Shown here: in pieces, positions 33,371 through 41,944 of the stretch
How positions within the stretch are numbered: position 1 is the first letter of the stretch
How the letters are laid out: each line of letters begins with the position of its first letter
Origin: Marinobacter sp. BGYM27
Lineage (GTDB): Bacteria > Pseudomonadota > Gammaproteobacteria > Pseudomonadales > Oleiphilaceae
Length of the DNA stretch: 64,000 nt
Direction: 5' to 3'
NCBI GenBank assembly: GCA_025153445.1
Contig: JANZNS010000008.1
Span: forward strand, 62,001 to 126,000
Notes under the pieces: model-generated
Database searches by the model: none
The model's input: only the letters and a program-made list of their open reading frames with translations
Told to the model about the DNA's origin: nothing
Made by a program: the position numbers and the translations under genes

Positions 33371-34006
33371 ATGGATCCCGTCAACACCGAAAAACAACAG
33401 GAATCAGCAGTGAACAGCAGCGAAAAAACCGACAGTCGTCCCAAAATACTCCGCTTCATGATGATCGGCCTGTTTCTCTACGGTGGCATCAGTTACAGCC
33501 TCAGCATGATCGAGTACACCCTGTTCCAGACCACTGGCACGGCCATTTTCGGTACCAGTCAGACCTACACCCAGATCAGCGAAAACCAGCTCAGCCAGGC
33601 GGTCAGCGATTGCGGCAGCCAGTTGATGGGCGCCGGCGGCATTACAGTCGCCAATACCGGTGACCCGGTGAACCTGCGCTGTGGGCGCTTCTGGCCATTT
33701 TACCGCTACACCGTCGAGGCGCCGGCCCATGGCTCGATGCATGGCGTCAACGTGATCGACCAGGGTGTCAGCGCTGCGGATGCCCGGCAGGTCAAGGTGG
33801 TGCGCAGCGGCAGCTATGTCGCGATGGTGCTGGCAGTGCTGTCGCTGGGGCTGTCGGCCTGCGCACTGGTTCAGATTGTGGTGCGCAAGGATGACCAGCA
33901 GGCCTATCGCTGGAGCTTCCGTGGCTTTGTCGCCAGTGTCGCGGTTGTCGGCCTCTACGTTGGCTTTATGTTTTGGGCGGACCCGAATTTCGGGCTTGGA
34001 TGGTAA
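33371..34006 (+). CDS. Hypothetical membrane protein, three helices
   Basis: The protein has up to 211 residues, with a first helix at about 30-50 and an external loop of about 80 residues with two Cys (SDCGSQL and LRCGRFW). Two more helices follow at about 148-168 and 185-203. No known family is recognised. The start is uncertain: ATG 33371 has no ribosome-binding site, whereas GTG 33410 (198 residues) has AGGAA six bases upstream and is a good alternative. It stands alone between the EF-hand gene and rnb. Confidence 0.65.
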   Translation: MDPVNTEKQQESAVNSSEKTDSRPKILRFMMIGLFLYGGISYSLSMIEYTLFQTTGTAIFGTSQTYTQISENQLSQAVSDCGSQLMGAGGITVANTGDPVNLRCGRFWPFYRYTVEAPAHGSMHGVNVIDQGVSAADARQVKVVRSGSYVAMVLAVLSLGLSACALVQIVVRKDDQQAYRWSFRGFVASVAVVGLYVGFMFWADPNFGLGW

Positions 34007-34014
34007 TCCTCTGT

Positions 34015-34043
34015 CTGACGCGAAACGATATAATCGGTATACT
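34015..34043 (+). promoter_or_regulatory. Probable rnb promoter
   Basis: CTGACG (34015-34020) and TATACT (34038-34043) are 17 bases apart, a good sigma-70 match, 140 bases before the rnb start. A second -10-like TATAAT lies at 34029-34034. A transcript from here would have a leader of about 130 bases. Confidence 0.5.
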
Positions 34044-34182
34044 GTTTGCGAGCATCTCGATAAGCCCTTTTGAGCACCTGCCAGCCTTGATTCCGGATAA
34101 CAGGAAGCGCTGGCATCGCCAATCGCCTTGTTGCGAGATACCTTAATCCATTTTCAAATCCCCGCCATTCAGGTTCCATTGC

Positions 34183-36141
34183 ATGCTAAATGCCGACGCC
34201 CTTTCGCAGTTGCGCCAGCTAAAAACGGATATCGAAGCCACCAAGGTCGTGTTGCCAGGCACCGTTAAAGCCACCAGTGGCCGATTCGGCTTTGTCGCTC
34301 TCGACGATGGACGGGACCTGTATCTGCCACAAGAGCAGATGCAGCGGGTACTGCCCGGTGACCGCGTCGAGGTGATCGAGCAGGAAGGCGAAAAAGGCAA
34401 AGCCTACGCGGAAATCGACAAGCTGCTCGAATCACCGCTCAAGACATTCGTCGGTCAATACAAGGTGCGGGGCAAGGGTCATTTTGTGGCGCCGGAAACA
34501 CCGGGGCTCAATCACTGGCTGTTTATTCCACCCAAACTACGCGATGGCGCAGAGCCCGGCGACTTCATCTATTGCCGCATTAATCGCCACCCGGTCAAGG
34601 ACGGTAAAGGCCAGGCCGCCGTTATCAGGGTGTTGGGCAAACCGGATCAGCCCGGTATCGAGCGCGCGTTTACCATGGCCCAGTTCGATCTGAACGAGGA
34701 ATGGTCCGAGCCGGCCCGCAAAGAGCTGGATCAACTCAGCGAAGCGCTTGTTTCAGAGCAGGCCGCTGATCGGCATGATCGAACAAATGATCCTTTTGTC
34801 ACCATCGACAGTCCCAGCACCCAGGACATGGACGACGCGCTCTACGCCGTCCCCAACGCCACAGGCTGGACCTTGTCGGTTGCCATAGCTGATCCAACAG
34901 CATTACTGGCTGTGAACGGCCCGGTTGAGCAGGAGGCCCGCGCACGGGCCACCGCGATCTATTTCCCCGGCGAACCGCGTCCCATGTTGCACGATGCCAT
35001 CAGCACCCAGCTGTGTTCGCTGGTGCCCGATAGCCCACGGCTGGCGGTGGTGTGTGATGTTCAGGTCAACAACGACGGCTCATTGGGAGAGTTCTCGCTG
35101 CAGCAGGCGATCATCCGCTCCCACGGCAAACTCAGTTACGACCGGGTCGATGCCGTCATCAGTGGCCGCTCAGACGATGAGACCGGCGCGTTACCGGATG
35201 CCGTTTCCGGCAGTCTGGACCAGTTGCACCAGGCGGCCCAGGCATTGCGTCGCTGGCGCGACCAGCACGCACTGCTGAGTGCTGATCGCCCCGAATTCAG
35301 GCTACGACTCGATGAGCACCGTCACATCCGGACGATCGAGCCTGCGATGCAGAATGAAGCGCACCGGCTGGTCGAAGAATGCATGATTGCCGCCAACCGA
35401 TGCGCCGCACAGGCATTGACCGACCACAGCAAACAGGGTTTGTACATTACCCACAGCGGTCTGCGCGATGATCGCCACGAGAACATCCGTACACTGCTGA
35501 AGACCCATGCGCCCACTCTGGCAGATGTGGATCCGGCCAGCCCGGATGGCTTTAAAACGCTGATGCGTGAAACCGAAGGGCTCACCAGCGACGTGCCCGT
35601 CAAAACTATCCTGTCGCGACAACTGACCCGTGCGGAGCTGTCGTTCACGCCCGCACCGCATCAGGGTATGGGTTTACCTGCCTACACCACCTTTACCTCG
35701 CCGTTGCGCAAATACAGTGACTTCCATGTTCACCGTATACTGCGCGCAGCACTCTGGGGCGGCCCGGATGTCAGCTTCACCGAAAACCAGCTGGCCGCGC
35801 TGCAGCAAACCCAGTTTGATGCCCGCCGTGCGGCCAACAGCCTGGAACAATGGCTGAAATGCCTGTACGCACCGCAACTGGGCGATCAACCGATGGCAGG
35901 CGTTATCAGTCGCTCCACCGCATCCGGCTTTTTTGTGAAGCTCGATTGCAATGGTATTGAAGGCTTTGTCAGTACCAAGGATATGGCGGGCAAGTACAGC
36001 TTCGACCCGATCACCCTCACGCTGACCGGCCCGGAGCAGACATATATGCTGGACCAGCCGGTGACCGTCACGTTTGCCGGGGTGGACGACGCCCGCAAGC
36101 AAATCCAGTTTTCTATGGCAGCACCGCAACAGCCTGCCTGA
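34183..36141 (+). CDS. rnb: Exoribonuclease II (RNB family)
   Basis: The 652-residue enzyme degrades single-stranded RNA 3' to 5'. It has N-terminal cold-shock-like domains (ATSGRFGFVALDDGRDLYLP), then the RNB catalytic domain with acidic residues Asp209, Asp215, Asp217 and Asp218 in DSPSTQDMDDA. These are shifted by eight from the known E. coli RNase II positions. The conserved HSGLRDDRHEN and YTTFTSPLRKYSDFHVHR follow, and a C-terminal S1 domain (VISRSTASGFFVKLDCNGIEGFVS). Length matches RNase II (644 in E. coli) rather than the larger RNase R. It is monocistronic. Confidence 0.9.
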   Translation: MLNADALSQLRQLKTDIEATKVVLPGTVKATSGRFGFVALDDGRDLYLPQEQMQRVLPGDRVEVIEQEGEKGKAYAEIDKLLESPLKTFVGQYKVRGKGHFVAPETPGLNHWLFIPPKLRDGAEPGDFIYCRINRHPVKDGKGQAAVIRVLGKPDQPGIERAFTMAQFDLNEEWSEPARKELDQLSEALVSEQAADRHDRTNDPFVTIDSPSTQDMDDALYAVPNATGWTLSVAIADPTALLAVNGPVEQEARARATAIYFPGEPRPMLHDAISTQLCSLVPDSPRLAVVCDVQVNNDGSLGEFSLQQAIIRSHGKLSYDRVDAVISGRSDDETGALPDAVSGSLDQLHQAAQALRRWRDQHALLSADRPEFRLRLDEHRHIRTIEPAMQNEAHRLVEECMIAANRCAAQALTDHSKQGLYITHSGLRDDRHENIRTLLKTHAPTLADVDPASPDGFKTLMRETEGLTSDVPVKTILSRQLTRAELSFTPAPHQGMGLPAYTTFTSPLRKYSDFHVHRILRAALWGGPDVSFTENQLAALQQTQFDARRAANSLEQWLKCLYAPQLGDQPMAGVISRSTASGFFVKLDCNGIEGFVSTKDMAGKYSFDPITLTLTGPEQTYMLDQPVTVTFAGVDDARKQIQFSMAAPQQPA

Positions 36142-36147
36142 TTTTAG

Positions 36148-36181
36148 CCGGCACGAGGATCGCAGGTGTCCATCGTGCCGG
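36148..36181 (+). terminator. Hairpin after rnb
   Basis: CCGGCACGA (36148-36156) pairs perfectly with TCGTGCCGG (36173-36181) around a 16-base loop, beginning seven bases after the rnb stop. Only gttatc follows, so it is a strong hairpin without a U-tract and could protect or end the transcript. Confidence 0.5.
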
Positions 36182-36345
36182 TTATCACTTGATATGTGCT
36201 GCAGCCATCGTCATAGTCTTAATGAGAGCAATACCAGCCACTGATGTTACTGGCAGGCAGGGACGTATGCGCGAACCCGATTATCCGTTACGTGGATTTT
36301 TACAGCCGTTCAAACTTTCCCTAACCCTCAATCGGGATAGCCTCA

Positions 36346-37833
36346 GTGTCGTCATCTGACATGGACCAACTCCGTCGCCACATCAGGGCGCTGACCCAAC
36401 AGCTTGAATCCCGATTATCGGGAGGCACCACTTCACCGCTGCCCTTACCCGATGATGACGCCGACCTCCAGGCTCTGGCGAATGCTGCCAATGCGCTGCT
36501 GAGCCATCTGGACCAGTCCCTGCACGACCCGCAATATATCGACGCCGACACCGGTTTTGCCAATGTTGATTACCTCGAGCGGCACCTGTCTACTGCGCTT
36601 GGCGCTGAGCCTCATTCACCGCTGACCCTGGCCTTGTTGAACATCCCGAACTGCCCGCTTATTGCGGCCACACTGGATGCCCAGGAAAACCGGCAACTCA
36701 GGCTTGCACTCCGCCAGCGCCTCACCCGGACACTCCAACCCCGGGAACTGATCGCAAGCCTGCCAGACGGCACGCTGGCCTTTGTCTTTCATACCACGGA
36801 TGAATCGGCACTCTACGAACGTGCCGAGCACATCATGAATGCAATGGATGACCCGTTCAGTCTGGGTGAGCGACAAGTCTGGCTATCAGCCGTAATGGCC
36901 GCCGCCCAGGTGGCCGAGGACAGCCCGGTTACAGCCCAGGGTCTGATCCAGGCCGGACGCACCGCGCTGGGAGAAGCCAGGGAAAAAGGCACCGGCAACT
37001 TCGTGTTGTTCGAAGATACCATGCGCACGGAAACCCACGGCCGACTCGATATGGAACAGACGCTGCGTTCAGCCCTGCGCCATGGCTGGCTTGAAGCGTT
37101 TCTGCAGCCGCTTGTGGATCTGCAGGAAGGTCGCGTCACCGGATTCGAGGTGCTGGCCCGCATCCGTCATCCTGAGCGTGGGCTGATCTCCCCGATGCTG
37201 TTCGTCCCGGTGGCCGAGCGCACCGGTCTGATACGCCAACTGACGGGGCGCATGCTGGAACTGGCGGTTCCGATGTTGCACGACGAGAGGCTGCTGGAAC
37301 GGTACGGTAACGACTTCACACTCAGCATCAACCTGTCACCGGCCGAGATGCACGATCCCAATCTGGCTGATCAGATCCTTGACGTGCTGGCCCGTGAATC
37401 AGTGTCGCCGGATCGACTCAAGGTTGAGCTGACCGAAACCGCGGTGATGGCGGACCCAAACGTCGCAGTGCACCTGATTCACCGGTTGCGCAAGCAGGGT
37501 GTTGCGATTTCACTGGATGATTTCGGAGCCGGTTATTCATCGCTGGGCTATATCCGCAGCTTGCCGCTGGACCAGCTCAAAATCGACCGCAGCCTGATAT
37601 CCGGGCTTGATCACGACGCCGAGAAACGCGCCATCCTGGAGATGATTCTGACCCTCTGCGAGCGGCTTGACCTGACGGTGGTCGCAGAGGGGATTGAAAC
37701 TGAAATGGAGTTGAGCTGTGTGCTCGGAATGGGCGCACAGATTGGGCAGGGCTACCTGTTCAGCCGCCCCCAGACGATAGAAGACCTGCTTGAGCAGGTC
37801 CCGGCCATTGGCCTTATGCAGGCGATCAACTAA
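36346..37833 (+). CDS. EAL-domain c-di-GMP phosphodiesterase with degenerate GGDEF region
   Basis: The 495-residue protein starts at GTG 36346 (GGGA upstream); ATG 36361 is an alternative. Residues about 60-225 look like a degenerate GGDEF domain without a GGDEF signature. The EAL domain (about 240-485) has EVL at 268-270 in place of EAL, with VELTETAVM, Asp391-Asp392 in DDFGAGYSSLGY, KIDRSLI and VAEGIETEMEL, so metal and catalytic residues look intact. No membrane helix is seen. It probably hydrolyses c-di-GMP in the cytoplasm. Convergent with the acyltransferase gene. Confidence 0.88.
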   Translation: MSSSDMDQLRRHIRALTQQLESRLSGGTTSPLPLPDDDADLQALANAANALLSHLDQSLHDPQYIDADTGFANVDYLERHLSTALGAEPHSPLTLALLNIPNCPLIAATLDAQENRQLRLALRQRLTRTLQPRELIASLPDGTLAFVFHTTDESALYERAEHIMNAMDDPFSLGERQVWLSAVMAAAQVAEDSPVTAQGLIQAGRTALGEAREKGTGNFVLFEDTMRTETHGRLDMEQTLRSALRHGWLEAFLQPLVDLQEGRVTGFEVLARIRHPERGLISPMLFVPVAERTGLIRQLTGRMLELAVPMLHDERLLERYGNDFTLSINLSPAEMHDPNLADQILDVLARESVSPDRLKVELTETAVMADPNVAVHLIHRLRKQGVAISLDDFGAGYSSLGYIRSLPLDQLKIDRSLISGLDHDAEKRAILEMILTLCERLDLTVVAEGIETEMELSCVLGMGAQIGQGYLFSRPQTIEDLLEQVPAIGLMQAIN

Positions 37834-37865
37834 CAGGCAATAGCATGTAAGACTGCGGTTAGCCG

Positions 37866-38762
37866 TCAGTCCGCTTTGTTGAGTTCCTTCAGTAGCGCAT
37901 CCTTCTCCTGCCAGATGCCGCCCAGCCAGTTTTTCATGTTCCGGCGCTGTTCAGCATCCGCACTGTAATCCTTGCCCTTGAGCCCCTCAGGCACTGGCAG
38001 GGTATCGATCCGCATGCGAATCACCGGCACCTTGCCGCACAGGAACTCCCAGAAGGTCGGGGCGCCATGCGGATAGGCGATGGTGACATTGACCAGGGTT
38101 TCGATGGCATCCCCCATGGCGTCCAGTACAAATCCGGCTCCACCGGCCTTGGGCGGAAGCAGATTCTCGTACGGCGATTTCGCTTTGGCGTGCTTGGCCG
38201 GCGTGAAGCGGGTGCCTTCAACAAAGTTCATCACCGAAACCGGCGCGAAACGGAATTTTTCGCAGGCTTTGCGAGTCGCGACCATGTCCTGCCCGCGCTT
38301 TTCAGGATGCTTGATCAGATATTCACGGGAGTAGCGTTTCATGAACGGGAAATCGAGGCCCCACCAGGCAATGCCAATGACCGGCACCCAGACCAGTTCT
38401 TTCTTCAGAAAAAACTTGAGAAACGGCGCTCGCCGGTTGAACACCCGCTGCATCGCCAGTATATCGACCCAGCTCTGATGGTTGCTCAATACCAGATACC
38501 ACCCCTGACGGCGGAGCTTGTCAGCCCCTTCCACATCCCACCGTGTCGGCTGCGTCAATTTCATCCAGCCAGTGTTACAGGCAGCCCAGGCTTCGGAAAT
38601 CATGATGATCAACCGCGTACAGGCGACCCGCCACGGCTTGATCGGAATCAGCAGCTTGAGCAGCGCCGGAATATAAAGCAGCACACACCAGAACACTGTG
38701 TTGATGGCGAGCAGTACAGCAGCAATCACACCCCTTACGGGTGCCGGTAGAAAACTCAGCAT
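37866..38762 (-). CDS. PlsC-like 1-acyl-glycerol-phosphate acyltransferase (YihG type)
   Basis: The 298-residue membrane protein has one or two N-terminal helices (about 8-40) and a PlsC acyltransferase domain. The catalytic NHxxxxD motif is NHQSWVD (His95, Asp100). Later blocks are FVEGTRFTPAKH (equivalent to the FPEGTR block) and ATRKACEKFRFAPVSVM. Such enzymes acylate lysophosphatidate in the inner membrane. The extended C-terminus resembles YihG/YbgC-neighbour forms rather than the short essential PlsC, so it is likely a secondary acyltransferase. Divergent from the PhaC-like gene 194 bases away. Confidence 0.85.
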   Translation of the reverse strand: MLSFLPAPVRGVIAAVLLAINTVFWCVLLYIPALLKLLIPIKPWRVACTRLIIMISEAWAACNTGWMKLTQPTRWDVEGADKLRRQGWYLVLSNHQSWVDILAMQRVFNRRAPFLKFFLKKELVWVPVIGIAWWGLDFPFMKRYSREYLIKHPEKRGQDMVATRKACEKFRFAPVSVMNFVEGTRFTPAKHAKAKSPYENLLPPKAGGAGFVLDAMGDAIETLVNVTIAYPHGAPTFWEFLCGKVPVIRMRIDTLPVPEGLKGKDYSADAEQRRNMKNWLGGIWQEKDALLKELNKAD

Positions 38763-38956
38763 TGTTTTTATCCGTCGTCAGCCAGCGAATACAGGCGCAC
38801 ATCATAGCAAGTCGCCGAAAGGTGCGCAGTGATCATCTGCCCGAGTCCGATGACGGTCAGGTCATAAATACTGGCCAAAATGCCTGACTCCTGCGCCCAT
38901 CCCGCCACTGACCCGCCCCGACCTTTGCGTAGACTGAAGAGGACTTTTTCTGTGAG

Positions 38957-40114
38957 ATGACTATGGCAAAACCACTCAAGGCCGCCATGAAGCGCAGTGC
39001 CTCTCTTCGCCGGCAGGCTAAACATTACGCAGACAATGCATTTGACCGGGTTTTCCGGGCAGCGTCACTGGTGCAGGCAGGACAGACGCCATTTGCAGTG
39101 CTGGAGGACGACGGGTTAGTCAGCCTGCGTTATTACCCGCCACTGACCGAAGACACCATAACCTTTGATGGTGAAGTGATCCCGGTAGAACAAAGCGCTC
39201 ATCGCACCCCCGTGGTGATCGTGCCGCCTCTGGCCGTCAACATGCTGATCTATGATCTGTTTCCCGAGCGCAGTCTGGTTCGCTATCTGCGCGCACGGGG
39301 GTTCGAGGTGTACCTGATTGACTGGGGCCGCCCTACCCGGGCCCATACCCACTTCAATCTCCACACCTATGTCGCCGAATTCCTGCCCCACTATCTGGAC
39401 AAAGTACGTGCCCACAGCGGTCAGCAGGATCTGTCACTGCACGGCTGGAGCATGGGCGGCATGTTCACCCTGTTCCATGCGGCCCTGAGCCGGGACCCGC
39501 ATATCCGCAATACCGTCATTCTGGGCGCGCCCATCGACAGCCACGCATCTGGCCTGATCGGCGTGATGTACCAGCGATTCAGCGAAGTCGCGGAATGGGT
39601 GCGGGAGCGCACCGGGTTTCGTATCCATAACCTGAAGCCGCACTGGTTTCATACGCCGGGCTGGGCCAACACCATCGGGTTTAAACTGACCAACCCGGTG
39701 GGCAGCGTCATGGGCTACTGGGAGTTGCTGGCAAGGTTGGGCGACCGGGAGTTCGTGACCAGCCACGCCACCACCTCCGCCTTTCTCGATCGGATGGTCG
39801 CTTACCCCGGCGGGATCATTCAGGACACAGTGGTGCGGATCTGGATTGATAATCAGCTTTCAGAAGGCGCTATCCAGATCGGCGAAGACTTCGCGCGACT
39901 GGAAAATGTCAGCGCCAACCTGCTGGCCATTGCCGGTGCCACCGATACCATGGTGACACCGGGCGCGGCCAAACGGGTAATGGATCACGTCAGTTCTACC
40001 GACAAAACCTTCAGGGTCACGCCCGGCGGACACATGGGCATTCTTGCCGGCAGCAAGGCCCCCAGAGCCAGCTGGATTGCCATTGCCGACTGGCTCGCCG
40101 AACGGTCAGATTAG
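38957..40114 (+). CDS. PhaC-like alpha/beta hydrolase with Ser nucleophile
   Basis: The 385-residue protein resembles class III PHA synthase catalytic domains. Visible are TPVVIVPPLAVNMLIYDL, RGFEVYLIDWGRPTRAH, the elbow GWSMGGMFTL and the C-terminal His in TPGGHMGILAGS, with Asp in AGATDTMVTP. In true PHA synthases the nucleophile is Cys (GxCxG); here it is Ser165, so it may be a lipase or depolymerase-like hydrolase rather than a synthase. Residues 1-30 are basic and amphipathic, perhaps for membrane or granule contact. Two adjacent in-frame ATGs (38957, 38963). It ends four bases before the convergent dehalogenase gene. Confidence 0.78.
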   Translation: MTMAKPLKAAMKRSASLRRQAKHYADNAFDRVFRAASLVQAGQTPFAVLEDDGLVSLRYYPPLTEDTITFDGEVIPVEQSAHRTPVVIVPPLAVNMLIYDLFPERSLVRYLRARGFEVYLIDWGRPTRAHTHFNLHTYVAEFLPHYLDKVRAHSGQQDLSLHGWSMGGMFTLFHAALSRDPHIRNTVILGAPIDSHASGLIGVMYQRFSEVAEWVRERTGFRIHNLKPHWFHTPGWANTIGFKLTNPVGSVMGYWELLARLGDREFVTSHATTSAFLDRMVAYPGGIIQDTVVRIWIDNQLSEGAIQIGEDFARLENVSANLLAIAGATDTMVTPGAAKRVMDHVSSTDKTFRVTPGGHMGILAGSKAPRASWIAIADWLAERSD

Positions 40115-40118
40115 GGCT

Positions 40119-40799
40119 CTAGCGAGCATCCAGCGTTGCCAGTGCCTCCGGAAGCCCGTGAAGATCGGGAATCACCGCTGACGGCGCCAGTCCCCAGTCC
40201 TCAAACACAACCTCGGGGTCCCGCTGCACCCATACCGCCAGCAACCCCGACGCCCTTGCGCCAATCACGTCCCAGCCATTGCAGGACACCAGACACAGGG
40301 GTTGATCCATGGCCCCGGTGGCGCGGCGGGCGTGCGCATAGACCGCAGGATCGGGCTTGAAGCTGCGGATATCGTCAACCGATACCAGCCCGTCCAGATG
40401 CTCCAGCAAATGATTGTGGCCCAGCACCTTCTCAAGCGCCGGGTAACTACCGTTGGAGAACGCAAAACGCGGGTACCGGTCACCCAGCTGCTCCAGCACC
40501 GGTGCCGCATCGTCAAATGCCGGCAGGGTCAGGTAAGCGTCCATCAATTCATCTTCGCGGTCAGCAGAGATCGAGAAGCCGCTGCTGGCCATGGCATGGC
40601 GCAATGCCTGGCGCGTGCAGACACCGAAATCCTCGTATACCCGCATCAACCCCCTGCGAAAAGAGAATTCCAGCTGTTTCTGCCGCCACAGCTGGCTCAC
40701 CTCAGCAGCGGCCGGACCCGCGTCCTGCTGCAGATGGGCCGCCATACCCTGAGGATTAACCAGCGTTCCGTAGACATCAAAAGCCAGGTGCATTGTCAT
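40119..40799 (-). CDS. Haloacid dehalogenase, type II
   Basis: The 226-residue HAD-superfamily enzyme has the nucleophile Asp8 in LAFDVYGTLVN, the Ser/Asn of motif II in FAFSNGSYPAL, Lys in SFKPDPAVYAHA and the motif IV region VSCNGWDVIGARASG. The FDVYGTL start and the SCNGWD motif are typical of (S)-2-haloacid dehalogenases, which convert 2-haloalkanoic acids to 2-hydroxyacids. Many family members act on other substrates. GGAG precedes the ATG on the minus strand. Divergent from the LysR regulator gene 131 bases away, which might control it. Confidence 0.85.
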   Translation of the reverse strand: MTMHLAFDVYGTLVNPQGMAAHLQQDAGPAAAEVSQLWRQKQLEFSFRRGLMRVYEDFGVCTRQALRHAMASSGFSISADREDELMDAYLTLPAFDDAAPVLEQLGDRYPRFAFSNGSYPALEKVLGHNHLLEHLDGLVSVDDIRSFKPDPAVYAHARRATGAMDQPLCLVSCNGWDVIGARASGLLAVWVQRDPEVVFEDWGLAPSAVIPDLHGLPEALATLDAR

Positions 40800-40837
40800 G
40801 ACAACTCCTGTTTGAGTGTTTCCGATACCATACGCCT

Positions 40838-40870
40838 GTTACCGGGTTTCGATCATCAACACTCGGTAAC
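40838..40870. promoter_or_regulatory. Inverted repeat in dehalogenase-lysR intergenic region
   Basis: GTTACCG (40838-40844) and CGGTAAC (40864-40870) are perfect complements 19 bases apart between two divergent starts. It may be a regulator site; the spacing is longer than the classical LysR box. Confidence 0.35.
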
Positions 40871-40930
40871 ATCGGGGAGAGCTCCTGCCAGCACTGGCCG
40901 CTGTGCGGCTTTGCGCTTACACTGCCATTC

Positions 40931-41833
40931 ATGAATTCAATTGATGATTTTAATCTCGATACCCGGGCGCTTTCCGTGTTTCTTGCGGTGCTGGACGAAC
41001 GCAGCGTATCGGCAGCAGCTGTGCGCCTTGGCGTCAGCCAGTCTGCCGTCAGCCATACCCTGGACCGGCTGCGGCACACCCTGGGTGATCCGCTATTTGT
41101 AAAAGCCGGCAGGGGCATTACCCCCACCCGCTACGCGATCCAGACCGGCCCGCATATCCGGCATCTCCTGGACGAGTTGCGCGGTCTGTCGCTGGGACCG
41201 CCCTTCACGCCGGAGCGGGCGGAGTTCACCTTTACGATTGCGGCCAACGACTACCAGCGCGATCTGCTACTGCCCGCATTCGCCCGCATACTGCGGGAGC
41301 AGGCACCGGGCATCGAGCTGCATATCATCCCGTCCGGCATTCCGACACCTGACATGCTGCGCAAAGACCTGTGCGATCTGATTATTTCGCCACATCCGCC
41401 ACCAGCAAACGACATCATGCAGCAACGCCTGCTGGATGATCGAATGACCGTGTTCCATGACGCCTCCCAGCGAGAGGCGCCACTGGATCTGGAGGATTAT
41501 CTTCACAGCCGGCACATTTCGATCATCTTCAATACCGGCGCCCGGCTGGGGCTGGATGAATCACTTGAGGCGCAAGGCATACGCCGAAATGCGCCTGTCA
41601 CGGTATCCAACTTCTCCGGACTACCGGCATTTCTGCGGGGCACGGCGCTACTGGCGACAGCACCTGCCCGGTTGCACGGCGGCATACTGCGTGAATTTGC
41701 CGCATCACCGCTGCCCGTCCCCATCAAGCCGTTCACACTGTTTATGCTCTGGCACCAGCGCCACCAAAAGGATCCGGGCCACCGCTGGATTCGACAACAG
41801 CTACTCACTATCGCTAACAAAATGGACGCCTGA
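40931..41833 (+). CDS. LysR family transcriptional regulator
   Basis: The 300-residue protein has an N-terminal winged helix (FLAVLDERSVSAAAVRLGVS, then QSAVSHTLDRLRHTLGDPLF) and a LysR-substrate effector domain from about residue 95 on. The start ATG 40931 follows directly after a second ATG-rich stretch and gives the normal N-terminus. It lies between a divergent haloacid dehalogenase and a co-directional Bcr/CflA exporter. A perfect T-N11-A dyad lies just after its stop, before the exporter. It therefore probably activates the exporter. The effector is unknown. Confidence 0.88.
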   Translation: MNSIDDFNLDTRALSVFLAVLDERSVSAAAVRLGVSQSAVSHTLDRLRHTLGDPLFVKAGRGITPTRYAIQTGPHIRHLLDELRGLSLGPPFTPERAEFTFTIAANDYQRDLLLPAFARILREQAPGIELHIIPSGIPTPDMLRKDLCDLIISPHPPPANDIMQQRLLDDRMTVFHDASQREAPLDLEDYLHSRHISIIFNTGARLGLDESLEAQGIRRNAPVTVSNFSGLPAFLRGTALLATAPARLHGGILREFAASPLPVPIKPFTLFMLWHQRHQKDPGHRWIRQQLLTIANKMDA

Positions 41834-41836
41834 CTC

Positions 41837-41859
41837 ATTCATCACTTTTGTTCATGAAT
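41837..41859. promoter_or_regulatory. LysR-type operator upstream of exporter
   Basis: ATTCAT (41837-41842), 11 bases, ATGAAT (41854-41859) is a perfect dyad in the T-N11-A format known for LysR regulators. It lies about 85 bases before the exporter start and directly after the lysR stop. Confidence 0.6.
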
Positions 41860-41944
41860 ATGATGAAGGCAACGGGCGTTTTTTACAGCGGCCAGATCCG
41901 TATCCTGCAGGCTCTGATTCACCCTTTTCCGGAGCCCTGCCGTC

